In this document: in pieces, positions 25,614 through 38,017 of the stretch
How positions within the stretch are numbered: the first letter of the stretch is position 1
Layout: the number at the start of each line of letters is the position of its first letter
DNA from: Clostridiales bacterium
Lineage (GTDB): Bacteria; Bacillota; Clostridia; Peptostreptococcales; Anaerovoracaceae
Direction of reading: 5' to 3'
DNA: 64,000 nt
Assembly: GCA_012841165.1 (NCBI GenBank)
Contig: DUVF01000050.1
Coordinates: 46,140 to 110,139, forward strand
Position numbers and translations under genes: made by a program
The notes under the pieces: generated by a model
The model's database searches: none
What the model was told of the DNA's origin: nothing
Seen by the model: only the letters and a program-made list of their open reading frames with translations

Positions 25614-28109
25614 CTATCCTTTTGGTTTGATTTCCATGTCGAGCTGTGCCGCTTCCTCTGATTCTTCATCGTCAAATTCATCTTCTCTGATTACTTTGGC
25701 CATTGCAATCAGATTAGCATCGTCAGCCACCCGCATGATTTTTACGCCTTGGGTTGCCCGGCTAAGCCTGGAAACCTCATCCATTTTAATTCGAATGATG
25801 ATGCCGTCTGAGTTGATAAGAAGAATTTCGTCCTGCTCGGTAACGGCCAGCGCGCCGATCAGTTCGCCGGTTTTGGTAAATTTGCCCTTATCGTAGGTGA
25901 GAAGACCTTTTCCTCCACGAGCCTGTACCTTGTATTCTTTCATATTCGTCCGTTTCCCGTAACCGGATTGGGTAACCACTAATAGATCGCCGCCCTGGTC
26001 AGCCAGTTCCATCGCAACTACTTCATCTCCCTTGCCAAGCTGGATCGCCCGAACGCCACCTGCCATCCTGCCCATTGGCCGGACGTCATTTTCATGGAAG
26101 CAGATGCATTTGCCTTGTTTGGTTACGATGATGATTTTACTGTCGCCGGTGGTCTCCTGGACTCCGATCAGCTCGTCTCCATCCTTCAGTTTTATGGCTA
26201 TCAGACCGGTTTTGCGATTGGTGTCAAACTGTGACAAGTCGGTTTTTTTGATGCTGCCAAACTTGGTTACCGTAATCAGGTATTTATCTTCGGTAAAATC
26301 CTGAATCGGTATCATAGCTGTAATCCGCTCCCGCTGCATCAAATGGAGGAAATTGATCGCCGGCGTTCCTCGGGCAGTGCGCTGTGCCTCCGGTATTTCA
26401 TAGGCTTTGATCCGGTGGGCTTTTCCTGTGTTGGTTAAGAACATCAGATAGTCATGCGTCGAAGTGATGCAGAGATTTCGGACAAAGTCGTTTTCCCGCG
26501 TGGTCAGACCCGTGATGCCTCGTCCACCCCGGCGCTGCGTTTTATAAGTATCCGCCGAAATTCTCTTGATATAGCCCAGATGTGTCAGCGTGACAGCGAC
26601 GTTTTCTTCTTCTATAAGATCTTCTTCTTCGATTTCTTCAAGGTCAGCCATCATTTTGGTGCGTCTCTTATCGGCATATTTTTTACGTGTTTCAAGCAGT
26701 TCTTCCTTGATAATGTTCATTAACAAGGCTTCGTCGGACAACACTTTCTTATACCAATTGATCATCTTTACGAGTTCGGCATACTCAGTTTCGATTTTTT
26801 CTCTCTCCAGGCCCTGTAACCGCGCCAGGCGCATGTCAAGGATGGCCTGCGCCTGGAGCTCCGACAAGCCAAAGTTTTGCATCAAACGCTCTTTGGCGTC
26901 GTTGTAACTCTCTCGAATGACGCGAATGACTTCGTCGATATGATCAAGCGCTATCCTCAATCCTTCCAGAATGTGGGCTCTGGCTTCTGCCTTGCGCAGG
27001 TCGTACTTGGTGCGACGGGTGATGACATCCTTTTGGTGCAGCAGATAGTATTCTATCATCTGCTTTAAATTGAGTAGCTTCGGCTGACCATCAACCAGAG
27101 CGATCATGATCATGCTGAAGGTCTCCTGCAGCTGAGAATGTTTGAACAGCCGATTCAAGGTGATTTGCGGATTGGCGTCTTTTTTCAGCTCAATTACTAT
27201 GCGAATGCCGTTCCGGTTTGACTCATCACGGATGTCGGAAATTCCATCCACTTTTTTATCTTTGACCAGATTGGCAATTTTTTCGATCATCCGGGCTTTG
27301 TTGACTTGATAAGGAATCTCGCTGATGACAATCTGTTGTTTGCCCTTGTTTGTTTCTTCTATTTCGGTGCGCGAGCGCACAATCACCCTGCCCTGCCCGG
27401 TACGATATGCCTGGCGAGCGCCGTTTTTTCCCATTATGGTGGCACCGGTTGGAAAATCCGGGCCTTTCACTATCTTAAGCAGATCGTTAATGTCCGCTTC
27501 AGGTTGGTCGATCATCAAAACCGTTGCATCGATGATCTCGCCCAGATTGTGCGGCGGGATCGAAGTGGCCATGCCGACTGCAATACCATTGCTGCCATTA
27601 ACCAACAAATTAGGGAAACGCGCCGGTAAGACCGCTGGCTCTTTTTCTTCGCCATCGAAATTATCGGTGAAGTCGACCGTTTCTTTGTCGATATCGCGGA
27701 GCATCTCCATCGCAAACGGTGTCATGCGAGCTTCTGTATACCGCATCGCAGCGGCGCCATCGCCGTCTACGGAGCCGAAGTTGCCATGTCCATCGACCAA
27801 CATATAGCGAATCGAAAAATCCTGAGCCATCCTAACAAGCGCATCGTAAACCGAGCTTTCGCCGTGGGGATGATATTTACCAAGCACTTCTCCAACGATA
27901 CGAGCAGATTTTTTATGTGCTTTGTCCGGCGTTAAATTCAATCCCGACATTCCGTAAAGAATTCTACGATGAACCGGTTTCAGGCCGTCCCGAACATCTG
28001 GTAGCGCCCGACCGACAATGACGCTCATGGCGTAATCGATGTACGAATTTTTCATCTCGTCGTGGATCTCGGTTTGGATCAATTTTTTATCTTCAATGAA
28101 GTTATCCAT
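25614..28109 (-). CDS. gyrA: DNA gyrase subunit A
   Basis: An 831-residue type II topoisomerase subunit. Seen: [46 protein letters not shown] with the catalytic Tyr, and the C-terminal beta-pinwheel with the GyrA-box-type [10 protein letters not shown]. The last 25 residues are acidic. It follows gyrB by 32 bp on the left arm. Confidence 0.98.
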   Translation of the reverse strand: MDNFIEDKKLIQTEIHDEMKNSYIDYAMSVIVGRALPDVRDGLKPVHRRILYGMSGLNLTPDKAHKKSARIVGEVLGKYHPHGESSVYDALVRMAQDFSIRYMLVDGHGNFGSVDGDGAAAMRYTEARMTPFAMEMLRDIDKETVDFTDNFDGEEKEPAVLPARFPNLLVNGSNGIAVGMATSIPPHNLGEIIDATVLMIDQPEADINDLLKIVKGPDFPTGATIMGKNGARQAYRTGQGRVIVRSRTEIEETNKGKQQIVISEIPYQVNKARMIEKIANLVKDKKVDGISDIRDESNRNGIRIVIELKKDANPQITLNRLFKHSQLQETFSMIMIALVDGQPKLLNLKQMIEYYLLHQKDVITRRTKYDLRKAEARAHILEGLRIALDHIDEVIRVIRESYNDAKERLMQNFGLSELQAQAILDMRLARLQGLEREKIETEYAELVKMINWYKKVLSDEALLMNIIKEELLETRKKYADKRRTKMMADLEEIEEEDLIEEENVAVTLTHLGYIKRISADTYKTQRRGGRGITGLTTRENDFVRNLCITSTHDYLMFLTNTGKAHRIKAYEIPEAQRTARGTPAINFLHLMQRERITAMIPIQDFTEDKYLITVTKFGSIKKTDLSQFDTNRKTGLIAIKLKDGDELIGVQETTGDSKIIIVTKQGKCICFHENDVRPMGRMAGGVRAIQLGKGDEVVAMELADQGGDLLVVTQSGYGKRTNMKEYKVQARGGKGLLTYDKGKFTKTGELIGALAVTEQDEILLINSDGIIIRIKMDEVSRLSRATQGVKIMRVADDANLIAMAKVIREDEFDDEESEEAAQLDMEIKPKG

Positions 28110-28141
28110 GCTGGGCCCTGTTCCTTCTCTTTGTAAATATA

Positions 28142-30070
<1,929 letters not shown>

Positions 30071-30136
30071 CTATCCTCCGAATTTTGTTGTTTAGCGGCG
30101 GTTCAGAAAGCGAACAGCCGCGGCATTAACATTATA

Positions 30137-30165
30137 ATTATAGACTGAATCTGTTATTTTTTCAA
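30137..30165 (-). promoter_or_regulatory. gyrB promoter
   Basis: Minus strand: TTGAAA (30165-30160), 17-base spacer, TATAAT (30142-30137), about 70 bp before the gyrB ATG. Confidence 0.75.
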
Positions 30166-30391
30166 GCAAATTGCCTGGCCTGGCAAGCGTCGCTTTGCGA
30201 CAATTGCAAAATGTTTATTCTGAATAAAAGCCGAACAATTATTCTTCTTCAGCTGTGGAGAAAGGTGTCGCTTTATACCAACTTTTCATCTGGCCCGCTA
30301 AAGGCAGATGTTTTCGTTATGGATAATGCTTTTACACAGCTTGTGCATGGTTTTTCTCTAAGCCCTTATTCCCTTATTCCTTTTTGGGGTA

Positions 30392-30420
30392 TTGTTTGTA
30401 GCGTGATTTTTTTGTATTAT
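30392..30420 (+). promoter_or_regulatory. Candidate dnaA promoter
   Basis: TTGTTT (30392-30397), 17-base spacer, TATTAT (30415-30420); about 50 bp before the dnaA ATG. Confidence 0.5.
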
Positions 30421-30474
30421 GAAGAGACATCAAATCAGCAACAAGATCTAACTTTTATTGAAAAGGATATCTCC

Positions 30475-31803
30475 ATGACTCGCTTGGAAGAAACTTGGGA
30501 ACAAGCAAAAGAATCATTAAAAAATGATCTGACAACTGTCAGCTATGAGACTTGGATTGCATCCATAATCCCTCATCGTTTGGATTCGGACAAGGGCCTG
30601 CTTTATTTGGTCACAACTGCAGGAATGGGAAAAAGTATTTTGGAGTCTCGCTATCAGTCGATGATCGAATCAGCCGTTCAAAGAGCCTTTGGCGCTTCTT
30701 TATCGGTTGTCTTCAAAGACATGGAAGAAATCGAAACAACTGAACCGGAAGAAGATCCTGTTTTTACAGACGAAAAATATCTGAATCCAAAATATGCATT
30801 CAGCACTTTTGTGGTGGGAAAAAACAACTATTTTGCCCATGCTGCATCTATGGCAGTGGCAGAAAATCCTTTTAACGCCTACAACCCGCTATTTTTGTAC
30901 GGCGGCGCCGGTTTGGGAAAAACACATCTGATGCACGCCATTGGACATTTTATTGATTCTCATAACCCGCATATTAAAGTGCTGTATGTTTCCTCAGAAA
31001 TGTTCACCAATGAACTGATCCGCTCTATTCGAGAAAACAAAACCGGTGATTTCCGCAAAAAATACCGTAATATCGATGTGCTGATGATAGACGATATTCA
31101 GTTCATCGAAAAGAAAGAAAGTGTTCAGGAAGAGATTTTCCACACGTTCAACACCTTATATGACGCACATAAACAAATTATTTTATCCAGCGACCGCCCG
31201 CCCAAAGACATCGCCACTCTGGAGGAGCGTTTGCGTTCCCGCTTTGAATGGGGCCTGACAGCAGACATCCAGCCACCTGATTTTGAAACCCGGGTGGCAA
31301 TCCTCAGCAAAAAAGCAGAACTCGAAAACATACCGATCAACGAAGAATTTATGCAAGTCATCAAATTGATCGCTGAACGCATTCTTTACAACATCCGTGA
31401 ACTGGAGGGCGCTTTTATTCGTGTTGTGGCTTACGCTACCCTGACCCGTCAGGAAATTACTCGCGATCTGGCTAAAGAAGTATTAAAAGACGTTTTTACA
31501 AACGATCCTATCGTTGTAACAGCTCCGCTCATAAAAAAACACGTTTGCCTTCACTTCAACATTAAAGAAAGCGAAATGGATTCAAAGAAAAGATCACGCA
31601 ACTTGGCGTATCCGCGTCAAATCGCCATGTTTTTATGCCGTGAAATGACCGATTTATCCCTGCCTAAAATTGGCGAACTGTTTGGCAATCGTGACCACAC
31701 CACCGTTTTGCACGCCTGCGACAAAATTTCCGGAGAACTAAAGATTAGCGACACCTTAAAGCCGGTCCTCGATGAAATTAGGAACAAGATCAAGGAAGGA
31801 TAA
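30475..31803 (+). CDS. dnaA: Chromosomal replication initiator DnaA
   Basis: A 442-residue initiator. Domain I (about 1-80) opens MTRLEETWEQAKESLK; a short linker follows; domain III AAA+ has Walker A GGAGLGKTHL, Walker B MIDDIQFI and the TLEERLRSRFEWGL sensor region; domain IV ends with the DnaA-box-reading GNRDHTTVLHACDKI. The ATG at 30475 follows AAAGGAT and gives the normal length; the frame stays open upstream without a start signal. It is followed by the oriC spacer and dnaN. Confidence 0.98.
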   Translation: MTRLEETWEQAKESLKNDLTTVSYETWIASIIPHRLDSDKGLLYLVTTAGMGKSILESRYQSMIESAVQRAFGASLSVVFKDMEEIETTEPEEDPVFTDEKYLNPKYAFSTFVVGKNNYFAHAASMAVAENPFNAYNPLFLYGGAGLGKTHLMHAIGHFIDSHNPHIKVLYVSSEMFTNELIRSIRENKTGDFRKKYRNIDVLMIDDIQFIEKKESVQEEIFHTFNTLYDAHKQIILSSDRPPKDIATLEERLRSRFEWGLTADIQPPDFETRVAILSKKAELENIPINEEFMQVIKLIAERILYNIRELEGAFIRVVAYATLTRQEITRDLAKEVLKDVFTNDPIVVTAPLIKKHVCLHFNIKESEMDSKKRSRNLAYPRQIAMFLCREMTDLSLPKIGELFGNRDHTTVLHACDKISGELKISDTLKPVLDEIRNKIKEG

Positions 31804-31935
31804 AATGACTTTTCCACATCTTTTTTTGAAAGAAATAAGTTGAAATAATCACTTTTCCACAAACTTATTAACAAATCCACAGCCCCTATTACTACTGCTA
31901 CTGCAAAAAGAAATAAGAGAAAGAAGGGACTTCCC
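31804..31935 (+). other. oriC: oriC core: DnaA boxes, GC step and DnaA-trio run
   Basis: The dnaA-dnaN spacer. TTTTCCACA occurs twice (31810-31818, 31853-31861), one base from TTATCCACA; a third weaker box AAATCCACA lies at 31873-31881. It is directly followed by GCCCC (31882-31886) and TATTACTACTGCTACTGC (31887-31904). Read 3'-5' on the lower strand this is GAT-like triplets in tandem, the DnaA-trio layout known for bacterial unwinding elements. An A-rich stretch follows up to the dnaN ribosome site. The strand switch of genes agrees with an origin here. Confidence 0.85.
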
Positions 31936-33045
31936 GTGAAACTATCCTGTAACCAACAACTGCTCAGTAAAGCTATCAATACTGTTTCAAAAGCTGTAAC
32001 GGCTCGCACAACCCTGCCATTACTTAAAGGCATTCTTTTAGAAGCCGATGGCACACAATTGAAACTGACAGCGTCAGACCTTGATCTGAGCATTGAAAGA
32101 ATTATACCGGTGACTGTCAGCGAACCGGGTGTAATCGTTCTGTCTGCTCGCTTGTTCGGAGACATCATTCGTAAACTGCCCAACGAAGAAATCGAAATAG
32201 AGACTGGTGAAAATCATATGGTAACAATTCGCTGCACCGGCTCAGAGTTCAATATAATGGGTCAGAAAGAAGATGAGTTTCCAAAAATCGGCGCAGTTGA
32301 CGATAGCGAAAAACTGAGCATTGAAAAAAACATTTTAAGAGAGATGATCAGGAAAACTTCCTTCGCTGCCAGCATTGAAGAAGCAAAAGGAATAATTATA
32401 GGCGTATTAATGGAGCTTGAGGAGAATTCACTAAATTTAATAGCGTTAGACGGCTTTAGAATGGCAGTGACAAAAGAACCGTTGAAAAATCAAAAAACAG
32501 CCAGAATTATAGCCGCAGCCAGAATTCTCAACGAGATTAACAAAATACTGGGAGAAGAAGAAGAAAACGAAACGGTTGAGCTCGTTCTCGACCATAAAAA
32601 AGCGGTTTTTTTCTTAAAGGACATTCGCATTGTAGCGCGCTTGCTGGAGGGTGAGTATATTCGCTATCGTGAAATCCTTCCCAAAGAAAACAGCTGTCAG
32701 GTAAAAGTAGACCGCGGAGAACTGGCAGACAGCATCGAAAGGGCTTCTTTAATGGCCAGAGAAGGCAAAAGCAATTTGATAAAAATGAACATAAGCGACG
32801 ACCGTTTGGTGATTCATTCGCGCTCAGACGAGGGTAAAGTCAGAGAAGAAGTCTTTATAGAAAAAAGCGGACAGGATTTGGAAATAGGATTGAACGCAAA
32901 ATTTTTACATGATGTTTTGCGCGCGATTACCGACGAAGAAATCCGCATGGAATTTAATACCAGCGTCAGCCCCTGCCTCATAAGACCTCTTGAAGGAGAC
33001 GGTTTTCTTTATCTGATATTGCCGGTTCGAATGATAGCCGGTTGA
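31936..33045 (+). CDS. dnaN: DNA polymerase III beta sliding clamp
   Basis: A 369-residue clamp with three repeated domains (MKLSCNQQLLSKAINTVSKA opens domain 1) and the usual C terminus (YLILPVRMIAG). GTG start after AAGGGA. It tethers polymerase and partners to DNA. It is followed 7 bp later by recF; the small S4-domain gene often found between them is absent. Confidence 0.97.
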   Translation: MKLSCNQQLLSKAINTVSKAVTARTTLPLLKGILLEADGTQLKLTASDLDLSIERIIPVTVSEPGVIVLSARLFGDIIRKLPNEEIEIETGENHMVTIRCTGSEFNIMGQKEDEFPKIGAVDDSEKLSIEKNILREMIRKTSFAASIEEAKGIIIGVLMELEENSLNLIALDGFRMAVTKEPLKNQKTARIIAAARILNEINKILGEEEENETVELVLDHKKAVFFLKDIRIVARLLEGEYIRYREILPKENSCQVKVDRGELADSIERASLMAREGKSNLIKMNISDDRLVIHSRSDEGKVREEVFIEKSGQDLEIGLNAKFLHDVLRAITDEEIRMEFNTSVSPCLIRPLEGDGFLYLILPVRMIAG

Positions 33046-33052
33046 TTTTTCG

Positions 33053-34162
33053 ATGTTTATCAAAGAAATCGAATTGTTGAATTTCAGAAATTACAATTCT
33101 GAAAAAATCAGTTTCGAAAAAACCATCAATATCATAAGCGGAGAAAACGCTCAAGGTAAAACAAATCTTCTGGAGAGCATTTATATTTTAAGTCTTGGCA
33201 AATCATTTCGCAGCAACCGGGATGCGGAAATGATACGTTTTGGTAGTCATTTTTGCAGCGTTAAAGCCATAGCCATATACGAAAAAGAGGGCAAGGATCA
33301 AAAGATAGAGCTTGTTTACAAACCGGGCGAAAAAAAAATACGTCTTAACGGTATTCCGGCGGAAAAAACCAGCGATTTGCTGGACCATGTGTATACCGTT
33401 ATTTTTTCGCCGGAAGATTTGAAAATCATCAAAGACGAACCGGAAAAAAGAAGGCGCTTTCTCGACAGAGAACTCTGCCAGCTGAAACCAGCCTACTATA
33501 GGAATTTAGGGCGTTACAAAAAACTGCTGGCGCAGCGCAACATTTTGTTAAAAAAGGAACCGGTCAACCATGATGTTCTGACAGTTTGGAATCAGGCACT
33601 GGCAGAAACAGGCAGCCACATTATTTTAGAAAGAATACGATTTTTAAAACAGTTGAACAAATTGAGCGGAAACATTCATCATGCAATCAGCGACGGCAAG
33701 GAAAAACTAAGCTTAAATTATGAGACCTGTTTCGATAAAAAAGATCTTCCCGAAACGGTCGAAGAATTACAAAATCTCTTGTTTAACAGGATGCAAGCAG
33801 AGCAGGAACAGGACATTCAAAGAGGCAATACTGGAAGTGGTCCGCATCGTGACGATATACGAATCGAGATCAATGAAACCGATGCCCGGCGTTATGCATC
33901 ACAAGGGCAGCAGCGAACAGCAGCGCTTGCCATGAAGCTGGCAGAGATTGAATTAATACGCAAGGAAAAAGAAGAAGAGCCAATTTTATTGCTGGATGAT
34001 GTCCTTTCGGAATTGGATGAAAAAAGGCAACATGACTTATTGGCCAAGTTAGAAGGAGTTCAGTTGTTTTTAACGACGGCGGACTTGAATCCGTTGCTAA
34101 TAGCTAAATTTCACGAATATCGACTGTATCAGGTGAAAGACGGTCGTATAAAAACAATTTGA
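33053..34162 (+). CDS. recF: DNA repair ATPase RecF
   Basis: An SMC-like ABC ATPase of 369 residues that helps load RecA at gaps. Walker A GENAQGKTNLLES, signature GQQRTAALAMKLAE, Walker B ILLLDDVLSELDE are all present. The -35 of the rpmH promoter overlaps its stop codon. Confidence 0.97.
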   Translation: MFIKEIELLNFRNYNSEKISFEKTINIISGENAQGKTNLLESIYILSLGKSFRSNRDAEMIRFGSHFCSVKAIAIYEKEGKDQKIELVYKPGEKKIRLNGIPAEKTSDLLDHVYTVIFSPEDLKIIKDEPEKRRRFLDRELCQLKPAYYRNLGRYKKLLAQRNILLKKEPVNHDVLTVWNQALAETGSHIILERIRFLKQLNKLSGNIHHAISDGKEKLSLNYETCFDKKDLPETVEELQNLLFNRMQAEQEQDIQRGNTGSGPHRDDIRIEINETDARRYASQGQQRTAALAMKLAEIELIRKEKEEEPILLLDDVLSELDEKRQHDLLAKLEGVQLFLTTADLNPLLIAKFHEYRLYQVKDGRIKTI

Positions 34163-34187
34163 CACCCTTTATACAGACCCGTATAAT
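34159..34187 (+). promoter_or_regulatory. Consensus sigma-A promoter for rpmH operon
   Basis: TTGACA (34159-34164), 17-base spacer, TATAAT (34182-34187): a perfect consensus promoter, fitting a strongly expressed ribosomal protein gene. The -35 overlaps the recF stop codon. Confidence 0.88.
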
Positions 34188-34251
34188 TATATGACTGTGG
34201 CGATTTCATGAGACAATGAGATAAATAGAAAAAAAGAGGAGGTGAATCACA

Positions 34252-34386
34252 TTGAAACGAACATTTCAGCCTAAAAACAGGCAGAGAAGCAAAGAGCATG
34301 GTTTTAGAAAAAGAATGAGCACTAAAAATGGTCGCAATGTGTTGAAGAGAAGAAGGCTTAAAGGCAGAAAGGTGCTTTCGGCATAA
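34252..34386 (+). CDS. rpmH: 50S ribosomal protein L34
   Basis: A 44-residue, highly basic protein: it begins [20 protein letters not shown] and ends [11 protein letters not shown] start after a strong AGGAGGTGA site. It is placed downstream of recF and in the same direction, not divergent from dnaA as in most Bacillota. Confidence 0.97.
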   Translation: MKRTFQPKNRQRSKEHGFRKRMSTKNGRNVLKRRRLKGRKVLSA

Positions 34387-34408
34387 AGACCAGACCCTGG
34401 TCTTTTTA
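34387..34408 (+). terminator. Intrinsic terminator or attenuator between rpmH and rnpA
   Basis: AGACCAG (34387-34393) pairs with CTGGTCT (34397-34403) around a 3-base loop, followed by TTTTATTT. It lies directly after the rpmH stop codon and would reduce read-through into rnpA-yidD-yidC-jag. Confidence 0.75.
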
Positions 34409-34431
34409 TTTCGAGGGCGAAAGACTCGCCA

Positions 34432-34779
34432 ATGCTGAAAGAGAATGTACTGCGGTACAAAAAGGAATTTGCTGTCCTTTACGGCCGCGGAAAATCGATA
34501 CCAGAGCGTTGTTTGGTGCTGATTTACATTAAGAATCATCTGCCAATCAAACGCCGAGCGTTTTTAGCCAGCAAGAAAGTAGGCGGCGCCGTCCAGCGCA
34601 ATCGAGCTAGACGATTGCTTAAAGAAAGCTATCGGTCAGTAGAAGAAAATATAGTCGAAGGCTATGATTTTGTTTGGATCGCCCGCCGTAATATTGTGCA
34701 ATTGAAATGTGCGGATGTGAAAAAAGCTATGGAAGCCGCCTTAAAAAAAGCCGGATTGATTAAGAAAAGTAATGGTTGA
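34432..34779 (+). CDS. rnpA: Ribonuclease P protein component
   Basis: The 115-residue protein subunit of RNase P, assisting tRNA 5' maturation. Conserved RNR-type motif VGGAVQRNRARRLLKE and the preceding FLASKK. The only ribosome-site candidate, GAGGG (34413-34417), is partly inside a small hairpin GGCGA/TCGCC (34416-34430) that ends one base before the ATG. Order rpmH-rnpA-yidD-yidC-jag is standard. Confidence 0.93.
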   Translation: MLKENVLRYKKEFAVLYGRGKSIPERCLVLIYIKNHLPIKRRAFLASKKVGGAVQRNRARRLLKESYRSVEENIVEGYDFVWIARRNIVQLKCADVKKAMEAALKKAGLIKKSNG

Positions 34780-34782
34780 AAA

Positions 34783-34992
34783 ATGAAAACGCTCATTACC
34801 GGAATGGTTAGAGGATATCAAAAATGGATTTCGCCTTTGTTCCCGCCATCATGCCGGTTTTATCCCACTTGTTCCGCTTATTTTATTCAGGCAGTTGAGA
34901 AATATGGCGTGGCAAGAGGAAGTTTGTTAGGAATTAAACGAATTTTAAAGTGCCATCCCTTCCATCCAGGAGGATATGACCCTTTGAAATAA
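34783..34992 (+). CDS. yidD: Membrane protein insertion efficiency factor YidD
   Basis: A 69-residue protein with the family pattern: [20 protein letters not shown], then a C-terminal [13 protein letters not shown]. It assists membrane insertion with YidC. It begins 3 bp after rnpA. Confidence 0.95.
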   Translation: MKTLITGMVRGYQKWISPLFPPSCRFYPTCSAYFIQAVEKYGVARGSLLGIKRILKCHPFHPGGYDPLK

Positions 34993-35006
34993 ATCGGAGG
35001 ACATGA

Positions 35007-35720
35007 ATGACGACTTATGAAAGTATCATGTCGGTAATAGCCAAGCCAATGGGTTTGCTGCTGGAGCTGATTTATAATCTGATCCCGAGCTATGGGATAA
35101 CCTTGATCGTTTTTACCTTGATAGTCAGAGGGTGTTTGTTCCCTGTGTATGCTTCGCAAATAAAAGGCTCCATGCGCATGAAGGATATCCAGCCCAAAAT
35201 GCAGGCGATCCAGAGAAAATATGCCAACGACAAACAACAAATGAATGTCAAGCTGATGGAGCTGTATAAAGAAGAAAAATACAATCCGGCCCGAGGCTGC
35301 TTGCCCTTGCTGATTCAAATGCCGATTATTCTTGCACTTTTCGTATTGTTGCGCAATCCAACGGCGTTTATTGAGACACCACAAATGATCATGGCGGTTC
35401 ACGAACCATTCTTGTGGATTCCGGATTTGTCTCAGCCAGATTCCTGGATTTTACCGATTGCCACCGGTGTCGCTCAATTTTTCGCCTTTTCCTTTACCCC
35501 AGGAATGGGAGGACAGGGCGCGGATGTGGCCGGGACTGCCGGAATGATGAAAATGATGAAGTATTTCTTTCCCATTATGCTGGTCTGGATGGCACGGGCG
35601 TTTCCTTCCGGATTGGCAGTGTACTGGTTTGTTGGAACGTTGTTTATGATAGCGCAGTCGTTGCTTATGAGCAAATGGAGAAAAAAACAAGAAGCGCGTG
35701 CGACGGCAGCAAAAGCCTAG
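35007..35720 (+). CDS. yidC: Membrane protein insertase YidC/OxaI
   Basis: A 237-residue YidC2-type insertase with five predicted membrane helices. The key Arg of the hydrophilic groove is seen in LIVFTLIVRGCLFPVY; the cytoplasmic coiled-coil hairpin is KDIQPKMQAIQRKYANDKQQ. It lacks a lipobox. The C terminus is basic. It is followed by jag, its usual partner. Confidence 0.94.
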   Translation: MTTYESIMSVIAKPMGLLLELIYNLIPSYGITLIVFTLIVRGCLFPVYASQIKGSMRMKDIQPKMQAIQRKYANDKQQMNVKLMELYKEEKYNPARGCLPLLIQMPIILALFVLLRNPTAFIETPQMIMAVHEPFLWIPDLSQPDSWILPIATGVAQFFAFSFTPGMGGQGADVAGTAGMMKMMKYFFPIMLVWMARAFPSGLAVYWFVGTLFMIAQSLLMSKWRKKQEARATAAKA

Positions 35721-35742
35721 CGCATGAGGAGGAATAGAACAG

Positions 35743-36579
35743 ATGGATTTTTCGGAAAAATGGGGCCGAGATATAGATGAAGCGGTCAATTTGGCATTGG
35801 CCGATCTGAAGCTTGACCGCGAACAGGTTAAAGTTATCGTTCTAGAAGAGCCGTCAAAGGGATTTTTGGGCTTTGGTTCAAAACTGGCCAAAGTACGGGT
35901 TGAAAAAAAGGAAATTGATCAGCCTCTGAAATTTGCAGAAGACAAACCGCCGCAAAAGGACCTGTCAGACCAACGGACAAAGACAGAGAAGCGGGAACAA
36001 CAAAGAGGCGACAACAAATCACAGCCTCAAGCATATAGGAATAGGGAAAGACAGAAACCAAGCAGCGGTAAAAATAATACAGAAACATCAGTTAACGGTG
36101 TCGGCATTCGGATTCGGCCTGATAATATGGTGCCGGTAGAAAGCGATCCGGCATTGGATTTTCTGCACGATTTAACTTCAAGAATGGGGCTGAACCTAAC
36201 AATCAAAGCAATGAAGAATGAAGAGTGTTTGTATTTCGACATAACGGGCCGCGACTCCGGAACGGTTATTGGAAAAAGAGGACAAACGCTGGATTCAATC
36301 CAGTATCTGACAAGCTTGGTTGTGAATAAAGGTACCGCCAACTACCAGAGAGTTATTGTCGATGCCGAGAATTATCGCCAAAAACGTGAGAAGACGCTTG
36401 AACAACTGGCGAATCGCTTAGCCGATAAAGTTATCAGATCCGGTCGCAGTGTACGGTTAGAGCCGATGAACCCTTATGAACGGAAAGTCATACATGCAGC
36501 GTTGCAAAAAAACAGCATGGTGACGACCGCCAGCGAAGGAGAAGAGCCAAACCGGAGAGTTGTAATAGAGCGGAAATAA
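35743..36579 (+). CDS. jag: RNA-binding protein Jag (KhpB)
   Basis: A 278-residue protein: Jag-N domain (about 1-55, with EEPSKGFLGFGSKLAKV), a long polar linker (about 60-125), a KH domain (GTVIGKRGQTLDSIQYLTS), and a C-terminal R3H domain (MNPYERKVIHAAL, NRRVVIERK). It binds RNA and influences elongation and division in Gram-positive bacteria. It sits directly downstream of yidC. Confidence 0.93.
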   Translation: MDFSEKWGRDIDEAVNLALADLKLDREQVKVIVLEEPSKGFLGFGSKLAKVRVEKKEIDQPLKFAEDKPPQKDLSDQRTKTEKREQQRGDNKSQPQAYRNRERQKPSSGKNNTETSVNGVGIRIRPDNMVPVESDPALDFLHDLTSRMGLNLTIKAMKNEECLYFDITGRDSGTVIGKRGQTLDSIQYLTSLVVNKGTANYQRVIVDAENYRQKREKTLEQLANRLADKVIRSGRSVRLEPMNPYERKVIHAALQKNSMVTTASEGEEPNRRVVIERK

Positions 36580-36588
36580 CGATGAATC

Positions 36589-36612
36589 AACCTGCGGTAA
36601 CGCAGGTTTTTT
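36589..36612 (+). terminator. Intrinsic terminator after jag
   Basis: AACCTGCG (36589-36596) pairs with CGCAGGTT across a GTAA loop and is followed by TTTT. It is 22 bp before mnmE, so mnmE either has an unseen start site or depends on read-through. Confidence 0.85.
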
Positions 36613-36633
36613 CTTAAGGGTGGTGAAAAAGCG

Positions 36634-38016
36634 GTGACAGATGAAACGATAGCAGCCATTTCAACAGCCTATGGCGAAGCCGGTATAGGGATTATAAGAA
36701 TCAGCGGTGAGCAAGCAGGTTTTCTATTGGACCAGCTTTTTCGACCAGCATCTGAGGGGCCTGTTCCAACCGACTGTGCTCGGCAGCTGCGTTATGGAAC
36801 AATTATTGATCCGGCCATCGACCAAGCGGTTGACGAGGTTCTGGCAGTGTTCATGCCGGCTCCGGCAACATATACGCGTGAAGATACAGCAGAAATATAT
36901 TGTCATGGTGGTTTAATACCGCAGCGAAAAATACTGGAATTGGTTTGCCGGGCTGGAGCTCGCCCGGCAGAGGCGGGCGAATTCACACGCCGAGCTTTTA
37001 TGAACGGCCGGATTGATTTATCTCAGGCTGAAGCTGTGATAGATCTCATAAAAGCTAAGACCGACGAAAGTTTTTCGATGGCCTATGATCAGATGGCAGG
37101 GAGGTTATTCCAGAAGGTTCAAACAGTTCGTGAACAGCTGATGCATGTTTTAGTTCATTTAGCAGCCAGCTTAGATTTTTCGGATGAAGATATTGAATTC
37201 ATCAGTCCGACAGAGATCGATTGCGTGTTGGCCGAGGTAATCGACCAACTTGAACAGCTGCTGGCCACCGCTCACACTGGTCGGATATTACGAGAAGGTT
37301 TGAAAGTAGCTATTGCCGGCCGGCCTAATGTAGGAAAATCTTCCTTGTTGAATACATTGCTGCGGGAAAACAGGGCAATCGTAACCGACATCCCCGGCAC
37401 CACCCGAGACACTATCGAAGAAATCCTGGATCTTGGGGGATTGCCGATCTGCTTGATCGATACCGCGGGTATTCGTGATACCGGCGATAAAATTGAGAAG
37501 CTGGGTATAGAAAAAAGCCAGGCTGCATTTCGCGGGGCAGATTTAATTCTGTTTATGGTTGACGGCAGCCAAGGCTTAGAACCGGCAGATCTTTCTATCG
37601 CCTGGGAAATAGCTGCTAAGGCCGTCATTGGCTTGGTCAATAAAACAGATTTAGATCAAAAGATTGATCTGTCAAAGATAAATCAAATCTTACCTACAGT
37701 TGAATTTTTATCGGTTTCTTTGAAAGAGAACAGAGGGGTTGATCTGTTGGAAACAGCTATTCGAGATTTCATCTATGGTGGCGCTGTAAGAACATCGGTT
37801 CATCCAATGGTTTCCAATCAGAGGCACATCAGCTTGATTGAACAAGCGGTTGAAGCTGCCAGGCAGGCTCGCTTAGAATTGGCAAACAAACAGACGCCAG
37901 ATATGATAGAGGTCGATATTCGGGAATGTTGGTCTAAATTGGGAGAAATCACCGGTGAAACGGTTCATGAAGACATCATCGATGAAGTCTTTGCGAGATT
38001 TTGTTTGGGGAAATAG
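36634..38016 (+). CDS. mnmE: tRNA modification GTPase MnmE
   Basis: A 460-residue GTPase that with MnmG makes the cmnm5 modification at wobble U34. N-terminal folate-binding domain (1-118), helical domain, embedded G domain with [28 protein letters not shown] and NKTD, and the C-terminal FCLGK with the catalytic Cys. GTG start. Confidence 0.97.
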   Translation: MTDETIAAISTAYGEAGIGIIRISGEQAGFLLDQLFRPASEGPVPTDCARQLRYGTIIDPAIDQAVDEVLAVFMPAPATYTREDTAEIYCHGGLIPQRKILELVCRAGARPAEAGEFTRRAFMNGRIDLSQAEAVIDLIKAKTDESFSMAYDQMAGRLFQKVQTVREQLMHVLVHLAASLDFSDEDIEFISPTEIDCVLAEVIDQLEQLLATAHTGRILREGLKVAIAGRPNVGKSSLLNTLLRENRAIVTDIPGTTRDTIEEILDLGGLPICLIDTAGIRDTGDKIEKLGIEKSQAAFRGADLILFMVDGSQGLEPADLSIAWEIAAKAVIGLVNKTDLDQKIDLSKINQILPTVEFLSVSLKENRGVDLLETAIRDFIYGGAVRTSVHPMVSNQRHISLIEQAVEAARQARLELANKQTPDMIEVDIRECWSKLGEITGETVHEDIIDEVFARFCLGK

Positions 38017-38017
38017 C

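Noticed and set aside
30211..30474. Long N-terminal extension of DnaA
   Set aside because: The extra 88 codons have no ribosome site, cover promoter elements and have no counterpart in DnaA; the ATG at 30475 has AAAGGAT.
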